Positions 1-10,400 of a DNA stretch of 64,000 bases are shown here, piece after piece. Where the stretch lies: positions 1 through 64,000 of the forward strand of contig SUVN01000010.1 of assembly GCA_015061985.1 (NCBI GenBank). The letters are read 5' to 3'. Position 1 is the first letter of the stretch, and each line of letters opens with the position of its first letter. Origin of the DNA: Akkermansiaceae bacterium (GTDB taxonomy: Bacteria; Verrucomicrobiota; Verrucomicrobiia; Verrucomicrobiales; Akkermansiaceae). Under the pieces are notes generated by a model. That model worked only from the letters and a program-made list of their open reading frames with translations, made no database searches and was not told the DNA's origin. Made by a program: the position numbers and the translations under genes.

Positions 1-81
1 CGACTGCTCCTGCTCATGGGTGAAAGCACTTCCGTAACACAGCTTCCGGAAAAACTGATTTCGGGAGCTCAGGTTTCGTAA
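1..81 (+). CDS. C-terminal end of an unidentified protein (partial)
   Basis: Frame 1 is open from the first base of the window to a TAA at 79-81 and gives 26 residues ending in GAQVS. Only the tail is present, so the family cannot be named. The reading could be chance, since 26 open codons are not strong evidence. No intrinsic terminator with a T-tract follows it. Confidence 0.4.
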   Translation, partial: RLLLLMGESTSVTQLPEKLISGAQVS

Positions 82-308
82 CTTGAAAATTTGCGCAGTT
101 TTGTATGACACAAAGCACGATTGCTTTGCGGGCTTGGTGAAGAACTCAGGCGTTGCGCTGAGTGGAGGTTGAATAAGCATGTATACGGTTGTTTGGAGTA
201 GGGATGTGGCGGCTCATTTCTCTGTCTGTTTAGTGGTATAGGGAAGAATCAACGCTTCCTTGATGTAATTTGCTTGAGAAACGGTAACAATTCGGGTACA
301 ATAAGGGC
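82..308 (+). other. intergenic region before glgB
   Basis: The gap is 227 bases and AT-richer than its neighbours. It holds a 7-bp hairpin at 111-128 (CAAAGCA/TGCTTTG, 4-base loop) without a T-tract. A 20-codon reading frame from the ATG at 179, preceded by GGAGG, ends in TAG and shows no recognisable features. The glgB promoter lies at its right end. Confidence 0.4.
274..302 (+). promoter_or_regulatory. sigma70-type promoter of glgB
   Basis: TTGAGA at 274-279 and TACAAT at 297-302 are 17 bases apart. The -10 box ends 6 bases before the ATG at 309, so the predicted transcript starts at or next to the start codon. Confidence 0.7.
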
Positions 309-2312
309 ATGAGAAGACCCCCGATACCCGGCTTGGTGCTGGCAGACAGCTGGTTAGCTCCCTTTGAACGCGATATCAAAGGCCGCCTGCGGCTTTTTGA
401 TTCGGCCATGGAGCGCATTTGTCGCCGCAGTGGGGATATTACGGAATTTGCGAAGGGCTATGAGCGCTATGGTTTTAACCGTGATGCCCGGACGGGTGAG
501 TGGATTTACCGCGAGTGGGCACCGGGGGCACGGGCGCTGTACCTGATAGGTGATTTCAACGGATGGAATCGTTCTGCCACTCCCATGCAGCGCAATGCTG
601 AGGGCGTGTGGGAAGTGCGGCTTCCGGCGGATGCTCTGGTACACGGACAGCATGTGAAGGTGCATGTCATCGGCGCAGACAATCAGGGGCGCGACCGCAT
701 GCCGGCCTGGATTCGCTACACGGAGCAGGATGCCTCCACCTTTGACTACTCCGGTATCATTTGGAAGCCCTCCGAACCTTACCGCTGGAAGAACACCCGC
801 TGGAATCCGTCTGTGGTTCGCACGCCGTTCATCTACGAGACGCACGTGGGCATGGCGGGAGAGGAAGAGTGCATCCATTCCTACCGTGAGTTTGCGGACA
901 ATGTGCTGCCGCGCATTGCCCGCCTGGGGTATAACGTGGTGCAAATCATGGCGATTCAGGAACACCCGTACTATGGTTCTTTCGGTTATCATGTCTCGTC
1001 TTTCTTTGCGCCGTGCAATCGCTTCGGCACCCCGGAGGACCTGAAGTATCTCATCGACACGGCGCATGGGCTGGGTATTGCCGTGCTGCTGGATGTGGTG
1101 CATTCCCACGCCGTCAAGAATGTGGCGGAGGGGCTGAACGACTTTGACGGCTCCGGCGGTCAGTATTTCATTGCCGGTGATCGCGACAGCCGCCACCCGG
1201 ACTGGGACAGCTGCCTGTTCAATTACGGGCGCATCGAGGTGCAGGAGTTCCTGCTCAGCAATCTGCGCTGGTGGCTGGAGGAGTACCGCTTTGACGGTTT
1301 CCGCTTTGACGGTGTTACCAGCATGCTCTACGTCCACCATGGGCATGAGCCTTTCACGGATTTGGGCTGCTATTTCAATAATCAGGTGAATCTGGATGCC
1401 GTGACCTACCTGCAACTGGCCACCACGCTGGTGCAGCGCGTCTGCCCGGGGGCGCTTATCATTGCGGAGGATATGAGTGGCATGCCCGGCCTTTGCCGTC
1501 CGGTGGATGAAGGCGGGTTCGGCTTCACGCACCGACTGGCCATGGGTCTGCCGGATTACTGGATTAAGCTGCTCAAGGAGAAGAAGGACGAGGAATGGAG
1601 TGTGGGGGATATGTGGTACACACTCATCAACCGCCGTTATGGCGAGCCTAATATCGCCTATGCCGAGAGTCATGACCAGGCTCTGGTGGGGGATAAGACG
1701 ATAGCGTTCAGACTCATGGATGCAGAGATGTATACCAACATGAGCTGCCTGCAGCCCGCCAGCCTCATTACGGACCGCGGCATGGCGCTGCACAAGATGA
1801 TTCGTCTGGCCACGCTGGCTGCCGGCGGCGAGGGCTGGCTCAATTTCATGGGCAATGAGTTCGGCCACCCGGAGTGGATAGATTTCCCCCGCGAGGGCAA
1901 CGGCAATTCCTACAAATACTGCCGTCGCCAGTGGAGTCTGGTGGACAATGTCGACCTGCGGTATCGCTACCTGAACGCCTTTGATGCGGCCATGGTGGCG
2001 CTGGCTCGCAAGGGGAATCTGCTCGATTCCCGCCCGGCACAGCCGCTGAACATGGATGAGCTCAATCAGGTGATGGCCTTTGAACGCGGCGGCTTGCTCT
2101 TTGTGTTCAATTGGAATGGCTCCCGCGCCATCCCGGACTACAAGCTGCCGGCCCCCGCACCCGGACGCTGGCGCGTGGTGCTGGATTCGGATGCCGAGGC
2201 TTTCGGCGGCTATGCCCGTCAGGATTCTTCCGTGTACCACTTCACGGATGAAAAGCGGCAGCTCTCTCTCTACCTCCTGCCGCGTACCGTGATGGTCTTG
2301 CAAAAAGCCTGA
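309..2312 (+). CDS. glgB: 1,4-alpha-glucan branching enzyme (GH13, eukaryote/Bacteroides-like type)
   Basis: This enzyme makes alpha-1,6 branches in glycogen by cutting and re-attaching alpha-1,4 glucan chains in the cytoplasm. The 667 residues carry an N-terminal CBM48-like beta domain (about 50-150, with WAPGA and GDFNGW), a GH13 barrel, and a C-terminal beta domain. The four GH13 signature regions are visible: DVVHSH near 261, GFRFDG near 330 (the Asp is the nucleophile), AEDM near 387 (the Glu is the acid/base) and ESHDQ near 454. Length and sequence style fit the GH13_8 type found in eukaryotes and some Bacteroidetes/Verrucomicrobia rather than the longer E. coli type. It stands alone; no other glycogen gene is in the window. 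The start is supported by the promoter immediately upstream. Confidence 0.93.
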   Translation: MRRPPIPGLVLADSWLAPFERDIKGRLRLFDSAMERICRRSGDITEFAKGYERYGFNRDARTGEWIYREWAPGARALYLIGDFNGWNRSATPMQRNAEGVWEVRLPADALVHGQHVKVHVIGADNQGRDRMPAWIRYTEQDASTFDYSGIIWKPSEPYRWKNTRWNPSVVRTPFIYETHVGMAGEEECIHSYREFADNVLPRIARLGYNVVQIMAIQEHPYYGSFGYHVSSFFAPCNRFGTPEDLKYLIDTAHGLGIAVLLDVVHSHAVKNVAEGLNDFDGSGGQYFIAGDRDSRHPDWDSCLFNYGRIEVQEFLLSNLRWWLEEYRFDGFRFDGVTSMLYVHHGHEPFTDLGCYFNNQVNLDAVTYLQLATTLVQRVCPGALIIAEDMSGMPGLCRPVDEGGFGFTHRLAMGLPDYWIKLLKEKKDEEWSVGDMWYTLINRRYGEPNIAYAESHDQALVGDKTIAFRLMDAEMYTNMSCLQPASLITDRGMALHKMIRLATLAAGGEGWLNFMGNEFGHPEWIDFPREGNGNSYKYCRRQWSLVDNVDLRYRYLNAFDAAMVALARKGNLLDSRPAQPLNMDELNQVMAFERGGLLFVFNWNGSRAIPDYKLPAPAPGRWRVVLDSDAEAFGGYARQDSSVYHFTDEKRQLSLYLLPRTVMVLQKA

Positions 2313-2374
2313 TTTTTACTCCGTGACGCAGAAAAAGTTGCGGATTCTCTTCGGAATCGGATGTATAGGGGTGT

Positions 2375-2761
2375 ATGAGATACATTTTTTCAGCAGCGTT
2401 GGTCCTGGTGGCAGTCGGCTGCGGCGATGCCCGTCCGTCCCGGACACAGCCGCCTCCCGCCATCGCCACCTATCCTGCATCTGAGCTGGATGCAGAGATT
2501 CTCACCGTCTGCATCAACGACTATAAAAAGCGATACCGCGCGGGCAGAGAGATGAAAAATTACCTTCGCTTTGACTACCGCGTGCTGACAAGTGAAGAAG
2601 CATCACGCCGCCGCTTCCTGCAACAGCCGCAGCTTGAGCCCGGACAACGCTATGTGCTGGTGACTATCTGCGATTTGCCGCCCCGCTGGTTGGGTGGTGC
2701 AGCGGAGTATCTGGTGCAGCCGACGACACGGAAAATACTGGCCTGGACACACGGAAAATGA
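2375..2761 (+). CDS. small putative lipoprotein, unknown function
   Basis: The 128-residue product begins with a short hydrophobic segment followed by a lipobox-like sequence ending VGCG, so it is probably a lipoprotein with Cys16 as the lipidated residue. The mature part is polar, has a Pro-rich stretch just after the Cys, and matches no family I recognise. A weak promoter may precede it (TTGCGG 2338-2343, TATAGG 2364-2369, spacing 20). Its stop codon overlaps the ATG of the next gene by four bases (ATGA), so the two are translationally coupled and may work together. Confidence 0.65.
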   Translation: MRYIFSAALVLVAVGCGDARPSRTQPPPAIATYPASELDAEILTVCINDYKKRYRAGREMKNYLRFDYRVLTSEEASRRRFLQQPQLEPGQRYVLVTICDLPPRWLGGAAEYLVQPTTRKILAWTHGK

Positions 2762-2961
2762 AACCCTGCTTAATCATGGTTGCGGCAGCAATCTCGTTGA
2801 TGGTCTGTTCCTGCAGCGATATGCAGGCAGATTATTTCTGCGACAACACTATCACTCTTGACAATGGAGGGAAGCAACGGCTGACGAAGCTCCCTCATCC
2901 TGATAGATTGGAATTTGGCGAGCCTCAGGCGAGCGGAAAATCAGCCCCGGCAGGGGCGTAA
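2758..2961 (+). CDS. short putative lipoprotein whose C-terminus is encoded by a repeat element
   Basis: The 67-residue product has a signal-like N-terminus and a lipobox-like segment (MVCSC), which suggests lipid attachment at Cys18 or Cys20. It overlaps the preceding lipoprotein gene by four bases. The last 14 or so residues (from GEPQASGK to the end) read straight into the palindromic repeat at about 2921-3200, and the stop codon lies within that repeat. The gene is therefore probably truncated or re-ended by insertion of the repeat. The function is unknown, and it may no longer be functional. Confidence 0.5.
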   Translation: MKPCLIMVAAAISLMVCSCSDMQADYFCDNTITLDNGGKQRLTKLPHPDRLEFGEPQASGKSAPAGA

Positions 2962-3200
2962 GAACACTAGCCGGGGGTAAGAGCGCGTCAGCGCTCGCAG
3001 CCCCCGGTATATTGAAAAAAATATCGAAGCCCCGGAGGGGTGACAGAAAGCGAAGCAATACACTGATGCTGTGCTTTCTGTCACCCCTCCGGGGCTCCAT
3101 TTTATTTTGTCGCATTCCGGGGGCTGCGCCCGCTCTGCGGGCTTACCCCCGGCTAGTGTTCTTTCACCCACTTCGTGGGCTCAAAATTCCTCGGGCTTTC
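2921..3200. repeat. large imperfect palindromic intergenic repeat
   Basis: The two halves are inverted copies. A 21-bp perfect pair lies at 2961-2981 and 3142-3162 (core CACTAGCCGGGGGTAAG), and a 24-bp perfect pair at 3028-3051 and 3073-3096 (core CCCCGGAGGGGTGACAG). Each arm also contains smaller palindromes, such as CCGGGGG...CCCCCGG at 2971-3007. An RNA copy would fold into a long branched hairpin. It resembles REP/MITE-like palindromic repeats that are scattered through many genomes. No transposase is adjacent. Confidence 0.7.
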
Positions 3201-3287
3201 AGCCCCACAACTTCGCATTTACCGAGTCATTTACTCAGACTTTGGGATACGTGTGGACATGCTGATGAAGCAGATGGAGCAATTCCA
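3201..3287. other. remainder of intergenic gap after the repeat
   Basis: Nothing recognisable is seen between the end of the palindromic repeat and the stop codon of the minus-strand gene at 3288. Including the repeat, the gap without a gene runs from 2962 to 3287. Confidence 0.4.
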
Positions 3288-3986
3288 TCAATCCCGCCAG
3301 GCATCCGGGAATTGATTGGGTTTCGGCAGCGCCCGGGCGGGGCGGCAGATGCGGTTGAACTCCACGGAAAGCTCCTGCCTGCCGTTGTCAAAGAGTATGT
3401 TCGTTTCCTGTACCGGGCTGTAGAGACAATCCCGCCGCCGCAGACTCATCTTCAGACCCGTGTAGCCACAGGTGTACACCTCTGCAACGTGGTCATAGCT
3501 CGGCGTTCCGTCCTCTTCCGTATACCAGGAGACCAGCCGCAGTTCCCGCGGGCTGACGCGATTGAGGAAGAGGCGGCGACCATCTTCCCAGAGGGCCGTT
3601 TTCCATACACCCTCAATCCATGCGGGATAATCTTCATCCGTACACGTGATATGTGCGACATGACGATGTGGAGGTTCCGGGCAGACCTCATCACTGCGGA
3701 AAAAACGGTCGGTGTCCCATATCTCCACCAGAATACCGCCGGATTCTGCATGCGGATAGAGGTGGAGTCTGAATGCTCCCCAGCTGCTGTCCATGCGGAA
3801 CGCCAGATAGGCGGCATTGATGCTGATGGGAGTCAGCTCGCATTCTTCGTCCCGTGTCACATCCGTCAGGCGGATATCGAGATAACGCTCTCTGACCTTT
3901 ATTTTCAGGCAATAGTCCATGATGTATGCAAAGTACCATGTGCCGGTGTACAGCGAACTCAGGGGAGTGTGGGTGCGGAGATTCAT
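3288..3986 (-). CDS. conserved-looking hypothetical protein
   Basis: The 232-residue product has no signal peptide and no membrane segment. It is rich in Trp, Tyr, Asp and Glu, alternates hydrophobic and charged residues, and looks like a mainly beta cytoplasmic protein. I do not recognise a family. The start is well supported: a promoter (TTGACT, 17 bases, TACCAT with an upstream TG) ends nine bases before this ATG. It is transcribed divergently from the giant surface-protein gene, with the 450-bp regulatory-looking gap between them. Confidence 0.7.
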   Translation of the reverse strand: MNLRTHTPLSSLYTGTWYFAYIMDYCLKIKVRERYLDIRLTDVTRDEECELTPISINAAYLAFRMDSSWGAFRLHLYPHAESGGILVEIWDTDRFFRSDEVCPEPPHRHVAHITCTDEDYPAWIEGVWKTALWEDGRRLFLNRVSPRELRLVSWYTEEDGTPSYDHVAEVYTCGYTGLKMSLRRRDCLYSPVQETNILFDNGRQELSVEFNRICRPARALPKPNQFPDAWRD

Positions 3987-3995
3987 CGATGCTCC

Positions 3996-4024
3996 ATGGT
4001 ATCATGGGGCACGAATGCAGTCAA
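3996..4024 (-). promoter_or_regulatory. extended -10 promoter of the minus-strand hypothetical gene
   Basis: Read on the minus strand, TTGACT (4019-4024) is followed after 17 bases by TACCAT (3996-4001), which has TG one base upstream. Nine bases separate the -10 box from the ATG, giving a predicted leader of about two bases. Confidence 0.7.
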
Positions 4025-4064
4025 TGTGATTTTTGTTATCGGAACAAGCGCTCAGCCTGTCGCT

Positions 4065-4214
4065 TTTCAAATGCGATACGCATTCATAATCTCCTTGTTA
4101 TTTGCTTGTTAAAACTTTAGATTTAACCCTATCCTGCTAGTATTCGTTTCTCAATCGCGTGACACTTATTGTAAACGATTGATGTTAAACGCAAAATGCG
4201 TATCGCATTTGAAA
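4065..4214. repeat. 20-bp perfect inverted repeat flanking 110 bp
   Basis: TTTCAAATGCGATACGCATT at 4065-4084 is exactly reverse-complemented at 4195-4214. Each arm is itself nearly palindromic (ATGCG, three bases, CGCAT). It could be a pair of operators for a dimeric regulator that loops DNA, or the ends of a 150-bp MITE. No clear target-site duplication flanks it. Confidence 0.75.
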
Positions 4215-4285
4215 GGAGAAAGATTGATTCCGGGTGAAAGTGCGCATCAGAAATAGAATGTCATAAAATGCAGAGTATGGACAAA

Positions 4286-4300
4286 TTTGTACTGTACAAA
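4286..4300. promoter_or_regulatory. 15-bp palindrome, operator-like
   Basis: TTTGTACTGTACAAA is a perfect 7+1+7 palindrome 138 bases before the preferred start of the giant gene. Its size and symmetry suit a dimeric repressor or activator. The identity of the regulator is unknown. Confidence 0.5.
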
Positions 4301-4437
4301 ACAACAAAAAAGTGATACAGATGGGTTGCCGTGTTAAAGTGCCTTTTTCATCCGTTTTCTTGCCTTTTCCTTGCGCGTGTCAGCGTGAAGGTAAGCGGAT
4401 GATTTTTTTGTTTGTCGTATTTGTAACTTTGCTGCCC

Positions 4438-7400
4438 ATGAAACTGCGTCTTTCTAATAGTTTGTATCGTTATTTGCTTGCTTCCGCTGCGCTGTTCGTT
4501 ACGTTGTCTACGGGTAGTTATGCCGCAGATTTGGAGGTGGATGATGTGGCTGCTCTTTATTTCGGGGACGATGGGTTGACCGCATCAGGAGAAGCCCGCA
4601 TCAGAAGAACCGGTAACAGGTCGAGCAATTATAGCTATACATGGTATGAATATGGCTCTTTTAACGGAGCAACATGGCAGACATCTTCCAGCACCAATGG
4701 TACTTCTGCCAGCTACTGGTGGGGCGCTTCGACTCTGCGCTTTTCCAAATATTCGGGAAACACGTATTATGCCACCAGCTCGGATGGTATATCCGATTCG
4801 ATCAGCCGCATCGTGCTGGGCGAGGGGCGTAGTCTTTACCTTGGAGGTGAGAATAATACCTACAATGGTACGATAGACATAGTGACGAGTGATGATACAG
4901 ATGATGATTATGCCATCATCGGCACTTATACGACAACAGCCGGTACTTATAATCTCGGCAAACTCACCGGTGAGGGGGTGGTTCTGTTGCAGGGGCTGAA
5001 TACAAGTGACACGACAACCTTTAATTTTCAGAGTACAGATACCTCAGATTGGTTCAGTGGAACAGTGAAGATGACCGCCAACGGAGGCGGGGTAGCTGTC
5101 CGAATAAACGGTGAGCAATGGCAGAATACCGTATTCAATTTTGAACGAAACGCGACTCTGAGTAGCAGTCCTGTAGACACAAGCGGGGCGGCTCCCGCAT
5201 CCCAGACGCTCACGCTCAGCGCCGACGCAACGGTGAAGGGCCTCGATTCCGGTTCCTCTTATGCAACTGTGAGTGGGGCTCACACCCTGACGCTGGGTAC
5301 AGATGATGCCGAGAATTACACCTATACAGGCTCTCTCAGCAGCGGGTTGAGTATCAATAAGATTGGAAGTAACACGCAGACTTTTGAAAATGCCGCCACC
5401 CTTGCTTCCGTGGAGGTGCAAAACGGTACGCTTCAGTTCTCGAATACAGCGACGATAAGCGGCGCGGCAGATATTCAGGGTGGCAAGATGTCGGTGGGCG
5501 GCGTACTCAAGACCGGAAGCCTGAATCACACCGGCGGCACGCTGGAAACCGCATCTGACGTGACCGTGACCAATCAGGCACAGTTCAGCGGCGTATCCGA
5601 TACCATCACCGGCACGCTCACGGCAGGCTCTCTTTCGCTGACGGATGCAAGCCTGGAGGTGAGCGAAATTGTGAATGTGGGAGGCGAGGTCAGCCTCTCC
5701 GGGGGAGAGCTGAACGTCAAGGGCGATTTTTCCGCAGATTCTCTTACTCTGCAGAGCGGAACGCTGACTACCCAGGGGGCGGTAACGCTGAACAGTGCGT
5801 CTTTGTATGGAGGAACGACATGGAATCTGGGCTCGGGTCGGGTCGGCAGCGGTGTAGACCTGACCCTGCACAATATGTCTGCCGGGGCTATTACCTTTGC
5901 CTCCGATACGGGAGCAAGCTGGACGTTCTCCCAAAATCTGGATTTGTCTGATGTCGGGGCTACTGCATATAGTCAACCTCTGTTTACCATGGACGGGGTT
6001 CATCTGCACCTGGGGGAATCCTTTACCCTGAGCGGAGTGCACGATGAGATGTCTGTCGGGGACACGATTGTGCTGGCCTCCCTTTCCCGTGGAGCCACTG
6101 CAGATTATGCGAATACCGCCTTGACTCTCTCTTCCGGCACATCGGAATATCAGGCGCAGCTGAGTACGGTCAACAATCAGGTGGTGCTGACGCTTACCGG
6201 AATAGTAGTGCCCACCACCACTGTGGAGAGCGGTCAGAAATTGTGGATTCATTCCTTTGCCGGGCAGAGCGGGCATGAAGACGGTGAGCTGGAAGGCTTG
6301 AGCAATGCTTCTTTCAATTCCGGCAGCTACAGCTGGTCAGGGACTTCCGTTACCAATCAGGCGGAGCTTCGTAATCTGGTGCTGAATGCCGGCTCTCAGG
6401 TGCATTTCCGCAAGGGTAAGTCCAATGTCGCCAATTATTGGAGTCATACGAATGCTGACCACATTCTGGAGTATGACGGCAATATTCGTGTGCAGACCGG
6501 GGAGGGGGAGGCTGCCCGTTTCGTGCCGGAAACTACATGGGTGCGGATGACGATGAGCGGAAAGCTGGAAGGCTCCGGGGCGTTGAAGCTTGTGACCAAT
6601 GCCAGCTCTGACTGGAACAGCGTTATCAGCTTTACTGCGAAAGAAAATACCGCTGAACCCTGGTTCAGCGGAGAATTGGCACTGCGCGCACCGAGAGGTG
6701 GTGTCCTGCAGATGAATGTGGGTAATATTGCGGGAGATACTCGCTGGCGCAATGTAGTATTCAACCTCAATAACGCGACGGCAGATACGGAGTCCATTCT
6801 GACAGGCTCGGAGCAAAAGGTGGCCAAAGATTTGGTGTTGGGGGTAGTGGGGGATGCTCAGATTGCCGGTATTGTCGGTGACAGTGCCAATGCCGGACTC
6901 GTGGGTGATGGCGGTAGCCATACGCTGACGATAGGTGCAGCGGATGATAGCCGCTATGTTTTTGCCGGACGCGTGGGTAATGGTGTTTTTTATCGCGGCG
7001 GTAATAAATCGGGCACCGATCAGGGCGGGCTTCCCCCCATTACCCCGGAAGCCGGGATGATGAGTATCACTAAAATAGGCACCAATACGCAGATATTTTC
7101 CGGTGAAGCGGATGTTCAGACTGTGACGCTGAATGGCGGGACTCTGCAGTTCGACGGGAGCTTGAATGCGGAAAACATTACGCTGCGAGGAGGTACTTTC
7201 ATCAGCAATGGCGAACTGACAAGTCAGAATCTGACCTTATACGGGGCTGCAGAATGGCAGATGGGGGGCACGACCACTACCGTTTTTGCTGATTTCATCA
7301 TGAATGACACCCCATTCCTTGTCACCGGAACGGGGAATGATGTCTCCTGGACCTTGGGCGGGACGTTCCATTTGAACAATGCCGGCATGAGCAGCAGTAC

Positions 7401-10400
7401 AGCTCCTTTCCTTACGATGGAGCATCTGAATCTGTCGATAGGCTCCTACCTGACGGTGAGAGGGGTGCATCTGGCAGATGGACAGGATAAAGTGGCTCTC
7501 TTTAATTTCTCCTCCGGTGATTTTGATTTTGGCAGTTATGAGTCGGCCTCTATCCGTACGCCGGATGGTGGCAGCTATACCGGTAAACTTGTCCTGGAGG
7601 ATGGAGTGGTTTACATCAGTAATCTGGTCAAGGATATCGACTGGCCTCCGTGTATTGATGAGACAACAGGCTTTATCTGGAGCGGTGAGAGAAACGGAAC
7701 GTCTCCCGGTGATTCTCAGCACCGCGCTCTGGTGATGGGTAAGGTCTGGCGTGCTGACGGTTCCGACGATAACACCGGCTGGCATGAACAGGCCGTTGAA
7801 GGGGGCGTTGCCGGTGTCTACGTCAACGGCAACAAGGTTACCTTTGGAGACTACAGTTTCCATGCCGATGAGAAAGTGGAAAAGGAGGGACGCATAGTCG
7901 ATATTTCGGGCCGTGTTGCTCCGGGGCTTATCCATGTGACGGCCGATGAGGCTCTCGGTGAAATGTACGGCGGTTCTGAGGCTCAGCTGAAGTTCGGCTA
8001 CGCGCTGGATGGCATGGACAAGGAAAGTTTCATCACGGATGTGATGGATGCCGCGGGCAATGTTATCACTCCTACCCGAATTGTGAAAGATGGAAAAGCG
8101 TTGTTGATTCTGGCAGCGAACAACACTTTCACCGGCGGGGTTGACGTGAATCAGGGCGGGCTGTATCTGGCCTCCGTGGGTGCGGCCGGTACGGGGACGC
8201 TGCGTTTCCATACGGACAACGAATGGAACTACGATGTCTACGACAGCATTAACGAGGAATGGGATAGCCTTGCGAAGCGTGGCGGTGAATTGATGGTGTG
8301 TTACATTCACAGCAATGAGCATGCCTCCGGCTATCGCTCCCCCTCGGTGAAGAATGATATTGTGCTGGTGGATAATGACCCTGGCAAGGCAGGACGCTTT
8401 ACCCTTTCTTTCGGCACTTCCGCCTATGAGCATTCCTCCGGCAACGACGACCACGCCAATGTACCGCGCCACTGGCGGCAGCTTACCCTCAGCGGAGCGC
8501 TGCATGTGGAAGGTACGCCGAGCAAGGATGATGAGCTGGTGCTGGCGGGGTATTGCTCCACCTACACCAATTATTCCGACCAGAGCTTTGTGACCACCGT
8601 GGTCATGAATGAACATGATGTATCGGATAAATCCCTCAAGAGCAATTTCAGCGGCACGGTTGTCATGAAGAACACGCTGAATACCTCCCCTCTGGAATCG
8701 AACCTGGTGAAAGAAAGTACAGCAGGGCGTACCGGCGGTTCCGTGCAGTTGATGCTTACCGGTGATAAATTGCAGATGGCGCATCTGGATATGACGCGCG
8801 AAAGCGTTTCTTCGGAGGAGTTGAAGTCACTGTATGGTATTGATGAAACCAACACCCGCCAGACCTACAATAACATCCTTGTGCTGAGCGGCACGACCAA
8901 CCTGCGCGGCCTTTCTGCCGATTTCTGCGGAGAAGGGTGGATTTTCACGCCCGACGGAACATCCCAAGCGACGAAAACATTTGAAACATTGGCACAGAAT
9001 GAGGAAGTGTGGCATGTACGCACGGTTGCCAACTCCAATGCCGTGCTGCGACTGGGACTGTATGAGGATGATAACAGTGCTAAGTACGTCTATTCCGGGG
9101 CGCTGGGCTATGAGCAATCCTATACGGAATTGTCGCAAGGCCACGTTATGTGGGGGGATGGTTTTGATGCTCCGCTTACGAACGAAGACGGAAGCCTCAA
9201 GACAGATGATGCATTCTATCGTCAGGCCTCCGGGGTGTACAGCATGGGGCTGCCCACCATCAGCCTGATTAAACGCAACGGCGCGACGCAGTACATCCAC
9301 ACGGCGAAGCTCAATGATATCCTGTTGTATGGCGGTACGCTGGGATTCAACAGCCTGGATTTGCAGGGTAACCTCAATATCGTGGGTGGTTCTACCCTGC
9401 ATCTGGGGGCAACGAGCGACTCGACGGACGGTGCCGTGAACTGGAATAACATCAGCGAGGGAACGACGTCTTCCTTCGAAACCATGGACGGCGGGACGTA
9501 TCGGGTTGTGGCTACTTCCGAGACCGTCTCCGTGGAATCATCCAAGACCTTCACGGTGTATACATCAGACTCCTACGGAAGTGAGAACAACCTCCCCGTT
9601 GCCGCAGAGGTGAAAGGCAACGTGGACTTGAAGGTTGGTTCAGCGTTGACTTTCCGCGTCAACAACGTGCTGCCCTCCACTGACCGCAACTATGTGCTGC
9701 TGGATGTGGACGGAAATCTGAATCTGGTGAATGACCCGACAAATGTGACCATCAATTTCTCCGGGGTGGATTTCTCTACGGTGGATTTTGAAAACAAGAC
9801 GTATTATCTGGCGGCAGCCAATGAGATAGTGGTCGACGGCGGGGACTCTTCAGGCTTTTCCGACCGCCTCATTTCTCTGGGATATGGCTATTTCGGCGTA
9901 CTGGATACGCTGGATGACAGTGTTCTCAGCGGGGCTCAGGCATCCGGCGATAATCGCGATTATCTGGTCATGCAGGTCTCCGGCGATCCCCGCCGCACCT
10001 GGTCCGGCATGAGTTCCCGGGAACCCTCCTACACCTGGTTCTCATCTGCCAATGTGCCGGCCAATGAGTATGACTATCGCTGGAAAGAGAACACCGCCTT
10101 TGAGGATGGACAGGTGGTGCTGTTCGGCAACCTTTATCAGCCCGTGGAATGGGAGGAAGATGCCCGCCTGCTCAGCGCGCAGACGGTGGATGTGCTGAGC
10201 AATCCGCTGCATCCGGGAACCACGGTGGCTGCGGGTGAAAGCGGCTTTGCCGTGGATGATCGCGGCGAGTATGCGGAAGGCTTCCAGAAGGTGCAGATTG
10301 TGGGTAACGTGGCTCCCGTTTCCATCATCATCAACTCTGAATATGTACAGTCCGGCAAGCCGATGGAGGACGGAACCAATTATTATTTCTTCGGTGACGG

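Larger units (their letters stand above)
4025..4437. other. long AT-rich intergenic region upstream of the giant surface protein
   Basis: About 410 bases hold no convincing gene but do hold two symmetrical elements: the inverted repeat at 4065-4214 and the 15-bp palindrome at 4286-4300. In-frame alternative starts for the downstream gene lie at 4312 (GTG) and 4399 (ATG). The region is the best candidate in the window for a complex control region. Confidence 0.5.

Noticed and set aside
111..128. 7-bp hairpin as a terminator of the partial gene at the window start
   Set aside because: No T-tract follows and it lies 30 bases after the stop codon; evidence is too weak.
179..241. 20-codon reading frame with GGAGG ahead of its ATG
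   Set aside because: The peptide has no features, the region belongs to the upstream gap of glgB, and ribosome sites of this kind are otherwise rare here.
354..2303. Long open frame (649 codons) on the minus strand opposite glgB
   Set aside because: It lies entirely antisense to a well-supported enzyme gene, has no family features, and arises from the GC-rich codon usage of glgB.
3012..4112. Plus-strand open frame of 366 codons across the palindromic repeat
   Set aside because: It begins inside the repeat and is antisense to the promoter-supported gene at 3288-3986; its translation has no recognisable features.
5044..6276. Minus-strand open frames inside the giant surface protein (here, 7237-8784 and 11182-12492)
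   Set aside because: These are shadows of a low-complexity Gly/Thr/Asn-rich coding sequence and have no start context or family match.
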